64,000 nucleotides of DNA, from the NCBI GenBank assembly GCA_907165135.1, contig OU015567.1:9615001-9679000 (forward strand), written 5' to 3'. The notes under the pieces are model-generated. The model was given only the letters and a program-made list of their open reading frames with translations. It ran no database searches and was not told where the DNA came from. Each line of letters starts with the position of its first letter. Position 1 is the first letter of the stretch. This document shows positions 1 through 17,541 of this stretch, in pieces. The stretch is from Oikopleura dioica (lineage: Eukaryota > Chordata > Appendicularia > Copelata > Oikopleuridae). Both the position numbers and the translations under genes were made by a program.

Positions 1-85
1 TCGTTTTTTCTTTTTCTTCCCGCTAAGATCGGAACTACCATGGCAACTTCAAACGTCAGCTAAAACTTTTTCTCCACTTCCATAA

Positions 86-358
86 TTATTTAATCGCCCT
101 GCAAATACGAAAATCTGCAAAAATAGCCCCGCAAAATGGTTTGCTATCAGGAGATAGTGAGAAGCAAGATTGATTATTTACAAAAAAGAAGGCAGCGAGT
201 AAACTTCCTCTTGCCAATACTTGAGGAGCGAGGAGTGTTGGTTCTTTGTATTCTATTTTTTTATAGATACGGGCTAAAGGGGAAGTTCTGTGCAGAATAG
301 GGGCGGATTGGATGACAAGGCTTTTCTGCTCGAGCCTCGGACTGTTTTGTTTTGCCAT
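86..358 (-). CDS. Doubtful ORF, possible gene leaving the left edge
   Basis: This 90-codon open frame reads away from the gene that starts at 433, separated by about 75 bp that could be a shared promoter. No family is recognised. The N-terminal half, up to the Val-Leu-Ala-Arg around base 210, reads more like protein than the Phe-rich end. The true gene, if any, may splice and continue beyond base 1. It could equally be chance. Confidence 0.2.
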   Translation of the reverse strand: MAKQNSPRLEQKSLVIQSAPILHRTSPLARIYKKIEYKEPTLLAPQVLARGSLLAAFFFVNNQSCFSLSPDSKPFCGAIFADFRICRAIK

Positions 359-432
359 CAGAAGAGAACATAAACGAACGCTGATTTAATTTGGCCCGGA
401 TTTATTCGCTAAAACGCTACTACTGACAATTT

Positions 433-1294
433 ATGATACAATCAGAGAGAATGAGTTTGCACGAGCCAGTGCCACTGTCGAAATTCGCGTCACGCAGATC
501 TTCTGGGCTTCGATCGACTTCGAGAATATCTTCAAGCACCGACTCACAGTCTGGCAGGACTCAGGAGGAGGTTTTAACAGGAGACGAAACAGGTGTCCGA
601 GCTTATGATTCTTTTTTTTTTTGCTGAAGCAAACAGGTGCATACCGTCACATATTTACGAGACCCGAATGTAGCATTAGATGCTTGAAAACGTCAGGGCT
701 GTGTTTAATCAGTCAGTGTCTCTTTCAATAGCGATAGATCATCGAGGAACCTCTTAAGATCAGACTTGAATGGCCTGTTTTGGTGCATCCAAAGTTGGAG
801 AAGCACTCAAAAAAGAAAAGGTAATTGTATAACGCGCAATTATCAGCTTTATTCCGATTTGGCTGAGTCATATATAAAAAACATTATTATTTTTTTCGCC
901 GAGTTTATTCGGGAATTTGGTCATTTGGTCTTGCAATTTTTTTCTCTGACTTGGCACTATCTTTTCTTCTGTTTTTATTGCTAATTCTGAACAAGACATT
1001 TGTCCACTGATAAAAGATAAATCGGCTTATCAAAGTAATCTTCAAACAAATTATTAGTATAACTGGTAGTGTGTGCTGATTTCGTGCAAACAGAAGTCAC
1101 AATAGTTGCCCAGGCAATCCAAATCGCTCACTTTTCGACCTTCTCAGAAGTCATTAGAGAATTTACGCATCGAGCTGGATTTATCATTTTTAACTAAGAA
1201 CAACATGGAAAACACCACCACTAAATTTCATGGGAGAAGAAGGTTTCCGCCTGACTATTATGCCGATCCAAGAAGGGGGCGAAAATTCTTTTAA
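433..1294 (+). CDS. Small unrecognised protein, five exons
   Basis: Exons 433-592, 637-691, 732-820, 1106-1149 and 1199-1294 join in frame to 147 residues. The GT-AG introns are 40-50 bp, apart from one of 285 bp. The N-terminal third is Ser/Arg/Thr-rich and looks disordered. The last exon ends in a basic, Tyr-rich tail (FPPDYYADPRRGRKFF). There is no signal peptide or membrane segment, and I do not recognise the family. The start is the first ATG of the open frame; a second ATG lies six codons in. The closed reading frame over five exons is the main evidence. Confidence 0.5.
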
Positions 1295-1966
1295 AAGAAA
1301 TCATAAACGAGTTTTTTTGGAACCAACCAATGAATAATTTAATTTTGATCTTCAGGATGCATTACCATGTTCCATGTCTAGACATTTCTATTGAGAATTC
1401 GGAGATTGATTTCTTAAATCCTCAAAATTCAAGACGATCATAAAAAAAACATAAAATGACCCCTCTGAAAAGTCAAACTAACCGGGCACCCTATCGACCC
1501 GCTTATTATTTGGAAAGGTTCAATCAATATTAAAATAAAATTAGGCCCTTGTATCTGATTAACCTTCTAAGCCCGGACTACGGGCCTCGTCAACCAATGT
1601 TCTCTCGAAGCCAGACCGCCAGTACCTCCACAAACAACAAGCGCAGAGGTTAAAACACAGTCTAATTAGAGTTTAATAGCTACTATCGTCCTGCATATTA
1701 AATTGTAAATCCCGCCGAACATTTGAACTTAGGGGTGTCGCGAGGAAATCGATGAGGACGAAGGAAAGGGGGTTAAATCTAATTTGGTTAATCTGGTTCA
1801 ATAGATAAGCTTCTATAATCAGACAATCAGTCTAACAGGCTTTCCTTGGAGAAAACTTTCGAACTGTCGATTTTGAAAGCATATCTGACATTTGTTCCTA
1901 GAGTCGACGTTTTGCATCCACCAACAATTCAAAGAAGGACAGTAGCGCTAGAAACAGGCAATCAAC
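1295..1966. other. Intergenic stretch
   Basis: About 670 bp, A+T-rich, without a convincing exon, repeat or RNA gene. Its last part should hold the promoter of the gene starting at 1967. Confidence 0.6.
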
Positions 1967-2834
1967 ATGCTCACAATCATAGCAGGTGCGTCAAATCAGA
2001 AATCGGAGATCAAGAAAAATTATAGAGTGGTCAATATGCAGCACAAAATGTACATGGATTATATCAACTCTCGAAAACCCGCATTCTACGGGTAAGACTC
2101 TCCGAAATTTCCCGGGAAAACGTGAATTATAGAAACGCAAAACACCGAGAAGACTACAAACGAAGTCTACGAGAAAGCCTGAAAGCCCAGATGCAGGAGT
2201 CGGCCGACAAACGGCGACACGAGTTCAACACTAGCCGAAGTGAGAGCATGAAAGCAATCAGTGATTTCCACAGTTCGAGGTAAGAGAGGCGTGTTTATAA
2301 TTGATTTGACAAAAGCCCCAAAGCCGCGCTGAAATGGAGCTGAGTCGATCGATGCTGTCAAATTCACGACACTATATGGAGGAGAATAAAAAGGTAAACG
2401 CAAATGTCAGCTATATATTTACGGGTAAAGCGTCTCTTTTTTTTTTTTCTCAAGCGCATCACAAATACTGTCATCCTGGCGATACTGCTCTTTGCAACTC
2501 TAAAACATAAATGTTGTTAAAAAGTAAATTTTCAAAGCCAGTCTGGAGGCCCTTTAAATTGAACTTTGCATCTCATCCGGATGTCTATATTTTAACGACA
2601 TCCCCTGCTGAATTAACAATCTTCTTCAAACAATTACTACTGCCATAGATTCCCACCTTACTTAGTAGCATTTGACTACTATTCGACAAAACCCAAGTAA
2701 CCTTTCAAACGAAATCTTTTTAGATCGCAGAGGAGCGCCGACGGTACATTCGCGAGCAAAGACGTCTTGATCTTCAACGAGAGCGCGAGCTCCTTCTTAA
2801 AACGCCGATTAATTGGTCTTACACTCTTAAATAG
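1967..2834 (+). CDS. Basic alpha-helical coiled-coil protein
   Basis: Exons 1967-2091, 2133-2279, 2324-2393 and 2724-2834 give 150 residues in frame. An upstream in-frame TAG at 1949 supports ATG 1967 as the start. From about residue 20 the protein is rich in Arg, Lys, Glu, Gln and Met with heptad-like spacing (for example ESLKAQMQESADKRRHEF and the EERRRYIREQRRLD stretch). It ends in a short non-helical tail, NWSYTLK. This composition resembles axonemal or microtubule-associated coiled-coil proteins, but no family is recognised. The third intron, about 330 bp, is long for this neighbourhood. Confidence 0.6.
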
Positions 2835-4058
2835 AGCCTCTCTTGTTTACTGTTTGGAATTCATATAAATATATAAACTTGCGTTGTATATCATGGATTG
2901 ATAAAAAAAAAGAATTAATAAACATGTGCATCGAGTCCCACAGTTTTCGACAAAACTGTTTAATGCATGAATGATGTCCCGTTATTATCGCAGTTCAAAG
3001 TGTAACTCATTAAAAATGAAGAAAAAGAAACGACAGAAAAAGATTCTGCTAAAAATATACCGGTACTTGATAATTAATTCATCCGCAAACTTGCCAACTA
3101 GCAAGGTTCAGTAGAGTTTGTCTTTTATTGACATTGACTCTTCTTCCTTCAAAAACTAATTATATCACACACAACATAATGAAGGTTGACTATTCCTTCC
3201 TTTTTATAGAAAGAAAAATGATTCAAAGGATTCACCGCAGTTCAGCTTTTATTCATCATCGTCGTGGTCAAAAATTATAGAAGCAACACGATCATTGCGT
3301 GCTTTGGGTGACATAAAAGCCCTTCAGAACAACATGTTCCTATTAAAATTAACAAAAAGCGCCTGAAAAAGTTTAAACCAAAGTTCCACCTTTATAAGGT
3401 TTTTCTCATCCAAAATTCATTCAACCACTTCATTCGGCCACTCGGATCTTGCAAAGTTCTATAATACGAATTGTTCAGTCCGACTAGACAGATAAAAAGA
3501 AGCAACTCTTTTCAATTATAAATCAGCCGTTCTCCTCCATGATCGCGATCGCAAACAACCGGTTTCTCCGTCCTAACAAGTCGTGCTGTAAATAATTCCA
3601 AGGCGATCCTCTGCGTTTCACATTCAGATGGTGTGTTTTCAGACTATTCCTCACGCTTCTTTCACGCAGCGCCCTCGTCCGGCTATCGAGCTCCGCGCGC
3701 ATCTGCGTTCTCTTCTCGCTTCGCGCGTTTCTCTTTTTCTTTTTGGAAAGTGGATCTACTCTTAAAATCACATCTTCAGTTTTCAAAGAGAGAAAAAGAA
3801 GAAGAGAAGAAGAATAATCCCCGAAATTCTTCCCCGCGGAACCCCAACTCGAGCAAGATTTTCGACCAATTGAAAAACCTTGTCGGGCAAAAGGGAGAAA
3901 AAGTTCGAAAGAAGCCCTCTAGTCCCGACAAGTCAAAGAACTCGTCTAAAGGCTCGTCGAAGAATTCCTCGTCGCGTCGTCCGTCGAGCAAGTCCTCCAA
4001 ATCTCCGCCATCGAACGGCGCAGACCCCCCTCCAAAGACCACCCCCAACGCTGCAGAA
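2835..4058. other. Intergenic region with a possible kinase 5' extension
   Basis: No separate gene is seen from 2835 to about 3600. From about 3780 to 4058 the plus strand stays open in the frame of the kinase that follows. It encodes a Ser/Lys/Pro-rich stretch (…KKPSSPDKSKNSSKGSS…) with coding-like codon use. No ATG was found in that frame, so it would need an upstream exon I could not identify. ATGs in other frames at 3541 and 3628 run into stops. Confidence 0.5.
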
Positions 4059-7127
<3,069 letters not shown>

Positions 7128-7328
7128 TAGGAACACGACGCATGCTTTTCTCAACCTTCTTGTGCCGTCGAATTTCAACAACTGTCACAATCATTACTGC
7201 GATTTGCAGCTTACCAACATCAACAAAAAACCATAGAGAGGAATTTTTCTGTTCACAAAAACAAAAACTACAAACACTGTACTAGATATGCTTTATTATA
7301 TAAGAAGGAGAAACGTTTTCTTGAGACT

Positions 7329-8415
7329 TTATTGAAAGGCTTTTTTCTTTGAAGTTTCTGACGAAGATCTGGATCTGCTGGTGACAGGAGTCGCTGAGCC
7401 AGAATTTGAAGGGCTGATAGTGATTTTTTCTTTCATGTCTTTCGCGAATTTGGAGATTATTCCAAAAGGCCTAGATAGACTGCCCGGTGGTGGTTTTTTC
7501 TGATCATCGCTGCTATCTAAAGCATAAAATTTACAATCTCTCTCTTCCCTGTTCTGGAGATTCTCCAAATGCCAAAAATATCCCACAATCGTCCCGCCAA
7601 GTCACCCTTCTAAGGAAAATCTCCTGGCAAAATAAAGGTGGCAGGAGCAGTTTGCTTACCGGAAATACGCCGGATTCTATTCATAACTTTCTTGAACACG
7701 CTTTCATGCTGTACTGGCAAATCTGACGCTTTCAGCCTTACTGACATCTTCCTTCCGCCCGGCTTGGGTAGCGTTTCTTTGCCTTAAAAATTTCTAAAGA
7801 GAAAACTTCTAAGCGAAAGTTCTATAATGCGTTTCTTTGAAATAGTTACCAGTAAGCGCCGCCTTTGTAAAATGCTCTAGTTTCAGCGCAAGCTCATCTG
7901 GCCTAAACTATTACGTAGGCCGGATAAAAAGATAGAGTCGAATTTAATCGAAAATATAATATCAACAGCAATCTTTAATTACTGAATTCATACGTTTTAC
8001 TGCACTTTCGCGAGGATTAAAAGAGCGTTTGGTCACACGAATGAGTATTTACTTTACACTAAAGGTTGTATTTTAATCCATTAATATGGGCATAATCCCG
8101 TCGAGCACGAGTTCCATCCAGCGTCTTTAATGGTTTACCTCTTTTTCAACTCTCAAATTAAAAAAAAAATAACTGTAAAAACCGGATTTCCTGGATTCCA
8201 CCTCGGAATTCTTGTCACAATCGGCATTATTTTCTAAAATCTGTCTTTCATTTCCGCATTGCTGTTCAATATTGACTTTCAGGAAGCTCTTCGCACCTTT
8301 GAACAATTCCATTCGACAAATCTTTCCGTTTTTCTACAGAGGCTTTGAGCATCCTTATGAGTTTGCCTTTCAGTTACTTTCTTCCAGCAGCTCCCTTCAG
8401 CCGGAAAAAGGTCAT
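7329..8415 (-). CDS. Unrecognised Ser/Lys-rich protein, model incomplete
   Basis: Well-supported 3' exons are 7902-7850, 7782-7660 and 7516-7329. They encode a charged helix (PDELALKLEHFTKAAL), a short basic segment and a long Ser/Thr/Pro/Lys tail ending KKKAFQ. Likely 5' exons are 8415-8378, 8342-8297 and 8233-8183, starting MTFFRLKGAAGR. At least one exon between 8183 and 7902 is not resolved; it must add 3n+2 bases. No signal peptide, membrane segment or known domain is seen. It lies tail to tail with the kinase, with 200 bp between their stops. Confidence 0.45.
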
Positions 8416-8708
8416 TCCTGGATCAATAATTGTCTGCTCTTCGGCTTATCCTTTCATTCGCTCCTTGTCTAGGCCTACCCACACCTCTATAAGCTTTTTT
8501 GGAATAATCCAGTTATTGTTGTTTTAATGGCACAAGCAAAACCACATTCCATCACGCTCATTAATTGTTTAAAGACTTTCCATAATTTTTGCTTTGACAT
8601 TTATTTCTATACAGAACTGGTTATGAAGCAGTCGAAATTTTTTTGGGCAAAATCGGAGCTACAGAATGAGCAGACTAATTTTCGAGATGGTATTTAAATC
8701 AGTAGTAT

Positions 8709-9804
8709 TTAAAATATGAGAGCAGGGAGAATCAGGAGGAAATAAGAAAATAGAAAGGATGATGCTGAACTTTCAGAATTTATATCGGTCACTGTTACCT
8801 TGGGATCGTTAAGAACAACCCCAGTTATCTTTCCTTTCAAAGACTCAGGAAAATATTCGTTGAAATTGCTCTAAAATCACTTTTAAAATATCATCGCAAA
8901 GGCTCTTTTTACCTTGTAAATACTTTTCGTTTCCATTTCTATTTGGGTAATGTCATTATCAGTAAATTCATCGATGTTTCTGGCGTCTTCTTTTATGTAT
9001 GTGACTTTCATATAAACCTTTATCATTGGTCCAGTTAAGACAAGGTCGATTTCAGTGGTGTCAATAAGGGATGCTCGTCCATTAGTTTGTCTATAAAAAG
9101 ACATTTAATTAAAACGATGAAATTATAATCAAAAAAGTTGGGAATGACTTACTTAGCCTTTGCAGTGTAGTCCTCTAAGGTTATGTTTGTAGAAATCCAT
9201 TCTGCACTGATATTGACGGCTGTTATTTGATTTACTTGTCCGAAGGCTCTATCGTGCTTCTTCACAAATTCGCGGTATTCTAGCGAGTCAGGATCTTCGA
9301 ACTCGTCACTGAAGAGCTCAAATGTTTCGTACTCAATAAGTTGCTCGATGAGGATTTTTGATTGGGCCGGAGCTGAAGTTGTACTTGTTGTTGATGTTGA
9401 TAAACTGTTGTTTGTTGTTAGTGCACTCGTTGTTGTTGTGGACATGTTAGTAGTAGTAGTAGAGTTAGTAGTTGTTGTAGTACCGATCGTTGTCGTAGTT
9501 GATGTTGTAGAAGCGGTTGTCGTTGTCGTTGTCGTCGTAGTCGTCGTAGTAGTTGTAGTTGTCGTTGATGTTGTAGTTTTCGTGGTGGTGGTTGTCGTGG
9601 TGGTTGTAGTTGTGGTTGTTGTAGTAGTAGTGGTGCTTGTTGTTGTCTCAGAATCACCACTTCCCTCTTCGACTTGCCTTCTCTCCCTTCCCGATAAAAA
9701 CAGGTCTATCTGCGCATAGGAAACTCCTTAACACATCTCTTTAAATTGAATAAACTTAAATATGACTTGCCGAATAGAACTGCCAGAAGGATGCCAGTTT
9801 TCAT
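8709..9804 (-). CDS. Poly-threonine mucin with SEA-like domain and GPI-type tail
   Basis: Exons 9804-9771, 9726-9153, 9090-8913 and 8870-8709 join in frame to 315 residues. The start MKTGILLAVLFGVSYAQ is a clean signal peptide with a likely cut after SYA. Roughly residues 40-130 are almost pure Thr with some Ser, a dense O-glycosylation region. The following part (KILIEQLIEYETFELFSDEF…, then FGQVNQITAVNISAEW) resembles a SEA domain, though no GSVVV-type cleavage motif is seen. The C-terminus is a Ser-rich linker plus a short hydrophobic tail (FLFSYFLLILPALIF), as in GPI anchors. It is probably a cell-surface mucin. Intron 1 begins GC (gcaagt), not GT. Confidence 0.75.
9420..9650 (-). repeat. 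ACN trinucleotide-like tract coding poly-Thr
   Basis: The plus strand is a run of GTn/GTT/GTA/GTC triplets, coding Thr on the minus strand. Synonymous third bases vary, so it is not a simple slippage-fresh microsatellite. This suggests selection for threonine. Confidence 0.8.
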
Positions 9805-10910
9805 TTTCACCAATTCCTCTTTGACTTTCTTTTAATTTCTCTTCTTATGATTTACCGAATGATACGTTCGACTTCCAATTGTTATTTTTGAAGGTATGAG
9901 CTCCTCTCGTGGGTGGTTCACAAAAAGATACGCGTATTTATCTCTGCTTCCCTCTGGCGACAATCCGTTTAATTTCCTCAAGGATCTTCTTTACCACGGT
10001 ATGATTGAAAAAAAAACACACAGAAGTTTAATTGTTTATGCTTCACTTGTTTTCTTCTTTAAACTACCTTCCACTTCCCCGTTCTTGATTGCTATCTTAG
10101 AAAAAAAAATGAAGACTAACTTGTGCTGTGAAATCGTCAGATTGCCAGACGAAAACTTTTCACTAGATTGAATAGGTCTGCAAATATGACCATCTGATTT
10201 AGTCGCGAGAGGCCTTTTTGTCCGAGTTGCTTATGACGACAACTTTTAATCTGGTGAATAACTTTTCAAAGGACATTCTGAGGTGGAGTCACTCTTGGTT
10301 TTGATTTCGGTTTTTTTTTTGTTGTAACAGTCAAGAATTCTGAGTCCAATCGTTCACTGACTAATTGACATTAAATCATTTTAAAAAAAGTACATTTATT
10401 TTTATTAATTTACTGCATCAGTAAAAAATTCCAATTACAACCCCTTCATAGTTCCTAGGGGGGCCAATTCATAGTTCCGAATGCCAATCCCGTAGTTACG
10501 GAGCTTAGTAGCAGCTATTTCTTTCACTCTCCGATATTTATTCAAAAGTAAACGTATCAAAACTTGAACGAGAAAGAATCTGATCTTCTCATTTCATGAA
10601 ACAATTCAGGAAACTGTACCTTGCTTGAGCTTTGCATTTAAGAGGATTTGTCTCGAAATTTGTAAAGTTGATCTTCGGCTTTCTAAAGCGGTTTTCATCT
10701 AGAGCTTTTAGGAGATCAACATGTCTGCTTGGGCGAAAAATTTCAAGTTTTATGAAACTCTAAAGTGCTGGCAACATAAATTTTACCATGACTCCGTGAA
10801 AACGTAGCTCAGCAGGTTTCGGCCGAGAACGTACGGTTGCATCCCACGGCCACTTCGCTGAAAAACGAAGGCTACCGATAATCCTGCCGTGTCAGGTTCG
10901 CCGCGGTTCG
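9805..10910. other. Intergenic stretch
   Basis: About 1.1 kb with no convincing exon. Short open frames, including one at 9896-10171, lack coding composition. The end of this stretch is the promoter of the gene at 10990. Confidence 0.6.
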
Positions 10911-10918
10911 TATAAAAG
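10911..10918 (+). promoter_or_regulatory. TATA box
   Basis: TATAAAAG lies 72 bp upstream of the ATG at 10990 and is preceded by a GC-rich segment. It is a good core-promoter candidate for the secreted-protein gene. Confidence 0.6.
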
Positions 10919-10989
10919 CCCCTCTTTTCTCCCCGATCTGCTGATTTCCTTCTTTTTTTCTTGACCGAACTCGTGATTCGTTTATAGAA

Positions 10990-11630
10990 ATGAGACTTTT
11001 TTCTCTTGCACTTCTTACTTTGTCAGAGGGACAGAAGATTCTCACCGCGGCCAGACAGGAGACTCCGAAGAAGACTTTGTATCCAACTGAACTGACAGCG
11101 AAATCAGGAATCTGTGGAAGAATACAGCTTCGACCGAACCAACCGTATGGGATTCAGCGACCGCATAAAAATAAAAATGGCGTCCCTGGTAAGAATTTTG
11201 ACATTCTTATCTACTTCCTCGAAGCTGTTCTTTTCTATTATTAAAATTATTTATAAATTTCAGCGAGTACACGAAACTTTCTCAAACAAAACGGCTGTAC
11301 TGATAAAGATATGAATTCCCTTGCCAAGGAAGCGAAAAAGGTCGGAGTTACCCTCATAAAGTGCCGATTCCCTCGACCACTGAATCATGAAGAACATCGG
11401 TAAGCTACTATAAAAGATAAAAATTTATTACTTTCTTCTCAAGAGACGTGATGTACTTGCGTTGCATGAAAAACAATCCCCTCGCGCGAAAATCAGCGAA
11501 GCACGATAAAATTCGCAAGAAAGCAATGAAGCTCAAGTGCCACGATGGCAAACTCAATCTGGACCGAATGGTGCGAAAATGCGAACGATGGTGGGACCAA
11601 GAATTCGAAAGCCTGGGCATTGAATCGTAA
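10990..11630 (+). CDS. Small secreted basic cysteine protein
   Basis: Exons 10990-11188, 11264-11399 and 11444-11630 close in frame to 173 residues. The start MRLFSLALLTLSEG is a short signal-peptide candidate. The rest is Lys/Arg-rich with six cysteines (in GICGR, NGCTD, IKCRF, LRCMK, LKCHD and RKCER), enough for three disulfides. I do not recognise the fold. It has its own TATA box. A second secreted Lys/Arg/Cys protein lies at 22004-23172, but the two are not obviously homologous by eye. Confidence 0.6.
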
Positions 11631-11778
11631 ATTTATACGTCGTATTTATTTTTTCCCTTTTCTGCTTTGTAACTAACTCAATCTCTCAGAAACTGAATAT
11701 ACTTTTTATAACAAAAATTTGTCTGTTTGATATTTATTTTTAAGTATACTATACATATTATATGGTACAGTTTATATA

Positions 11779-14124
<2,346 letters not shown>

Positions 14125-15429
14125 AATGGCACTTATTATCGCGATTATTTTTCGTTAAAATAACTTGATCGAAAACGAACTCTTAGTTGTCAAAACAGGA
14201 GACTCAGCGGATTTACTGTTCATTAGAGACCAAAGTACATTACAATCGATATTATTTATTAGAATTTTACGGGTCAAGTTGATGATACGATCAAATCTTT
14301 TTCAATCTACCGTCACGCAACTTTCTCCCCGCCTATGTTACAGCTGCTTGTTTGTGCATATAAAAACGGCAAGAAAAAATATCTATCATTCCATAAAATG
14401 ATTCGAAACCTGTATTAGTTTCCCACTCCTCTTTGAGTAGAAAATAAATCTGTCAAATCCATTCCTTAGTTACTGCAGCAATCGTATGAATGACTCGTAA
14501 GTCATCCTTCTGTTCGTGAATAATAAACCCTAGAATTCCAAGTCCAATAACCAGCAAGCTAAAAATCACATTTTTCGCACGTTTTTTGAGCATTCACCCT
14601 CAATTTTTTCTCTATTTCCCGTTCTTTCAAAAAGAAACCTTGTCCAGTCATGAATCAATTTCTCGTGAAAGAAAGTGTAAAACGAAATTTTCTGGGCATT
14701 TTGTTAAAAGCGATTCAAGACGCGACAGAAGCAATGTCCGATTTCGCGAAAATTTTGTGGAAGTGGCAAATCGCAAGTTAACCCGTTAGCGAGCCGTTGC
14801 AAGTTTCGGCTTGTCCGGCCTGCGGTTGATTTTTGAACATTACCTGTAAGCAAGAGTGGAACCGCTCGCGTTCCGCATATTACCGCCCGCTCATAATCAA
14901 TTCAAACTTCCCAAAATTGCGACGTGAATTTGATCCGGCCAAGTTAACTGTTCTCTCTTTAGGTTTCGTCTTGAGTGTTCAACTGTAGTGTAAAATTGTA
15001 AAAAAGGGTTTATTTTCCAGTGGTTATTGGGCGAATTTGCATCCCGGTAGAACGGCCGCAGGGCGAATTCTATAATATTATAGAGTACAGATCCGCGAAA
15101 ATAATGAAAATGAGAGAATAAAATGAAGCGCTATCAAGTTCAAGTTCACCTGCTACGAGAAGCCAAATATTTTGTCAATTAACTGAGAAATAAACTGTTT
15201 GATTATTGCCGTTAGTCCATTACTTTTGCATTCTTGCATCTATCAATCAGGAATCAAATACAGTATGAAGAACTTGTCCAATTCTGACCATATCATTCCG
15301 ATAGGAGATAGCAGCTTCAAGTTATCAATCAATTCTGAAACTCAAGTGGTCTCGCAATCGCAAATTGACATTTTCTGTTTATTCTGCAGAAACGCGGAAA
15401 CACGGAAATCCAGTCATTATTTCAAAAGT
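14125..15429. other. Intergenic stretch
   Basis: 1.3 kb upstream of the olfactomedin gene. I see no exon, RNA gene or repeat that I can support; short open frames here have no coding character. Confidence 0.6.
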
Positions 15430-16114
15430 TCACAGGCCAGGGATGCAAATAGACTTTGATCGTTCTAGCTTTCGTTTCTGGCTGAAATCGTCGAGGTAGG
15501 CTAAAATTAGATAATTGGTGTAGACATACGGTAGTTGTCTTGGTACCTTTATGCGCGGCAAAGTACTTTTCTCGCGAGGTTTCACGGATTGCTGCGCTTC
15601 TTATTCTGAGTCTATTTTTGATATAATTCTGCTCCGAAAACGTCACATCTGTTCTACCATCTCCTCTGAATTAAATTTTTACGCCTGAGCGAAGACCATC
15701 ACTGAAGAACCTAGCAATGTAGAGGGCAACGGGCATGGGCGGAGGTTGAAGGAACTTTCTTGAGATCCTGAATTCTTTGAACTCGTTGTATCTTTTCTTT
15801 CGGTTGATGACGGTCGTCGAGCTTTTTTCTTTCTTCGCAGCTTCAAAAAGCTTCTGGAAATCGTCGGTCTTGTCCTCTGTGAATTCCATTTTTCGCATGT
15901 CAAACTTGCGAAGTTGAATGTGATCCTTGAAGGTATTCAAAGGAGCCTCTCCCCTGTACTTTTTGTGCTTCTGCACGTGCAAAGTCTGCTGAAGTTTGAA
16001 GTTGCTCTCCAACGAATTCAGCTGGACCTGTCTGTTGTGATTGTATTTATTCAAAAAATGATCTCTCCCACGTTCCAGTAGCTTCAATTCTTTTTCGAAT
16101 TCTTCAACAATCAT
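15430..16114 (-). CDS. Unrecognised basic helical protein
   Basis: Exons 16114-15697, 15663-15547 and 15500-15430 join to 201 residues with 33- and 46-bp introns. The N-terminal 110 residues are strongly helical and charged (EEFEKELKLLERGRDHFLNKY, KLFEAAKKEKSS). A conserved-looking middle follows (KFLQPPPMPVALYIARFF), then another basic helix and a SICIPGL tail. There is no signal peptide or membrane segment. Around 16144-16195 an open stretch ending in a good splice donor may be a 5' exon, but it did not join in frame, so ATG 16114 is kept. Confidence 0.6.
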
Positions 16115-17541
16115 TTACTCTATTTTTCATTAGACAGTATTTACCTGTTTTGGCATTTCGGTTTTTTGAAATAGTCCCTTTCGAGGGTCGAAAAGCTGAA
16201 ATTTTTATCAATATTTTAACGGAAACCTCATGCTATTAATCCGCCTTACATAAAAGTCTTTTGTAAAAAGAATATTCGATGATTTAACATATACGTTAGT
16301 AGAACTTATTCTCGTGAATAATTATTTTTTATCTCATAAAAGATTGAATTGACGCAATAAACATTGAGAAATGAAGCAATTTGTAAATTGATGGTTGAAA
16401 ACGGCGACGCAGATTTTGACTAGTGATTACCTAGAGGGATTCTTTTTGCTGTTTTCGACATATCTCTTGCTAATACTTTGACGATCAGATATTACGGTAA
16501 GAAGGTGCTTAGGAACTCAATCTGGGAGCTATGCGCAAGAAACATGTTTGGGCACACACTGTGCACGGTAAATAGAGCATCTGCAGATAGCCCCGCTAAA
16601 CGACGATACGGTAGTCGTCAACTTAGTCCCTAGCCAAACACACGCACTCCCTACTTTTTTCATAAGGCCTCGTAAATATCCAACTCATTGCCAGAAGAAG
16701 GTGTCAAGCATCTTGAAGTTCACTCAAATTTCAAGGAAAAATGCTCGCCTAAGATGCTACCCAAAAAACGGGTCAATTTAATCTTCATTATTTAAAAAAT
16801 TGTTGATAATTATATCCAGCTTATTAGCTCAAATTATCAACGTGTAATTAGCAAAAATTCGTTCAAAGACGACCTTGTCCTTATTACTCATTTTCTTCTA
16901 ACTAATTTAAAAACTTAGTTGAGCTAAAACTGGTCATAGAATTTTCCATAAGAACGGAATCATTTTGTCAGGAGTACTTAGCGCACCTTCAAAACGTCAG
17001 AAAATAAAAACTAACATAAAAGGCGAGAATCTTTGTAAACAAAAAATGCTGTTACTGTTTTGAAACTTTTAGGGGTACATCATTTTCCTACCGATAAAAA
17101 AAGAAAGTCTCTGACGATCACACTTCTCAGCCACGAAAAAGAATAGGTTTCGCGGTGACTTACAGATATTTAGGAGAACGAAGAATAACGAGTGCAAATA
17201 TAACGAGAGATTTCTTCATATTCCCATCCGATTACTGTCAAGATATCTATTTGGAAGGCACAGACAATTCGGCCGTTCGATGACTCTATCAAGGATCGTA
17301 TCAGTCTTGTGTTCACTTTGATCCTGTTCGGTCAATTTGGAAAATGCAAATTAGAGGAACATAATATCAGAAATACACGAAGATGCATCTCTGAGATATA
17401 CCTGAGTTTTTGTAAGCATTTATTGGGGATCGTTCAGTTTCTTTCGCTATGAAACTTACAGTATGTACAGTAAAACGGTATGTTTCATTTCTATTCAGTA
17501 GCCAATTATTTTAGATAGTCTAGAGTCGGAGCAGGAAGTTA
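16115..17541. other. Intergenic stretch
   Basis: 1.4 kb, A+T-rich. Apart from the possible 5' exon at 16144-16195 nothing coding or repetitive is visible. Confidence 0.55.

Noticed and set aside
9348-9719. Plus-strand open frame coding almost pure valine
   Set aside because: It is the reverse shadow of the poly-Thr mucin exon, which has a signal peptide and in-phase introns.
10798-10905. tRNA-like start (CGTAGCTCAGCAGG)
   Set aside because: No matching acceptor stem, anticodon arm or T-loop at proper spacing.
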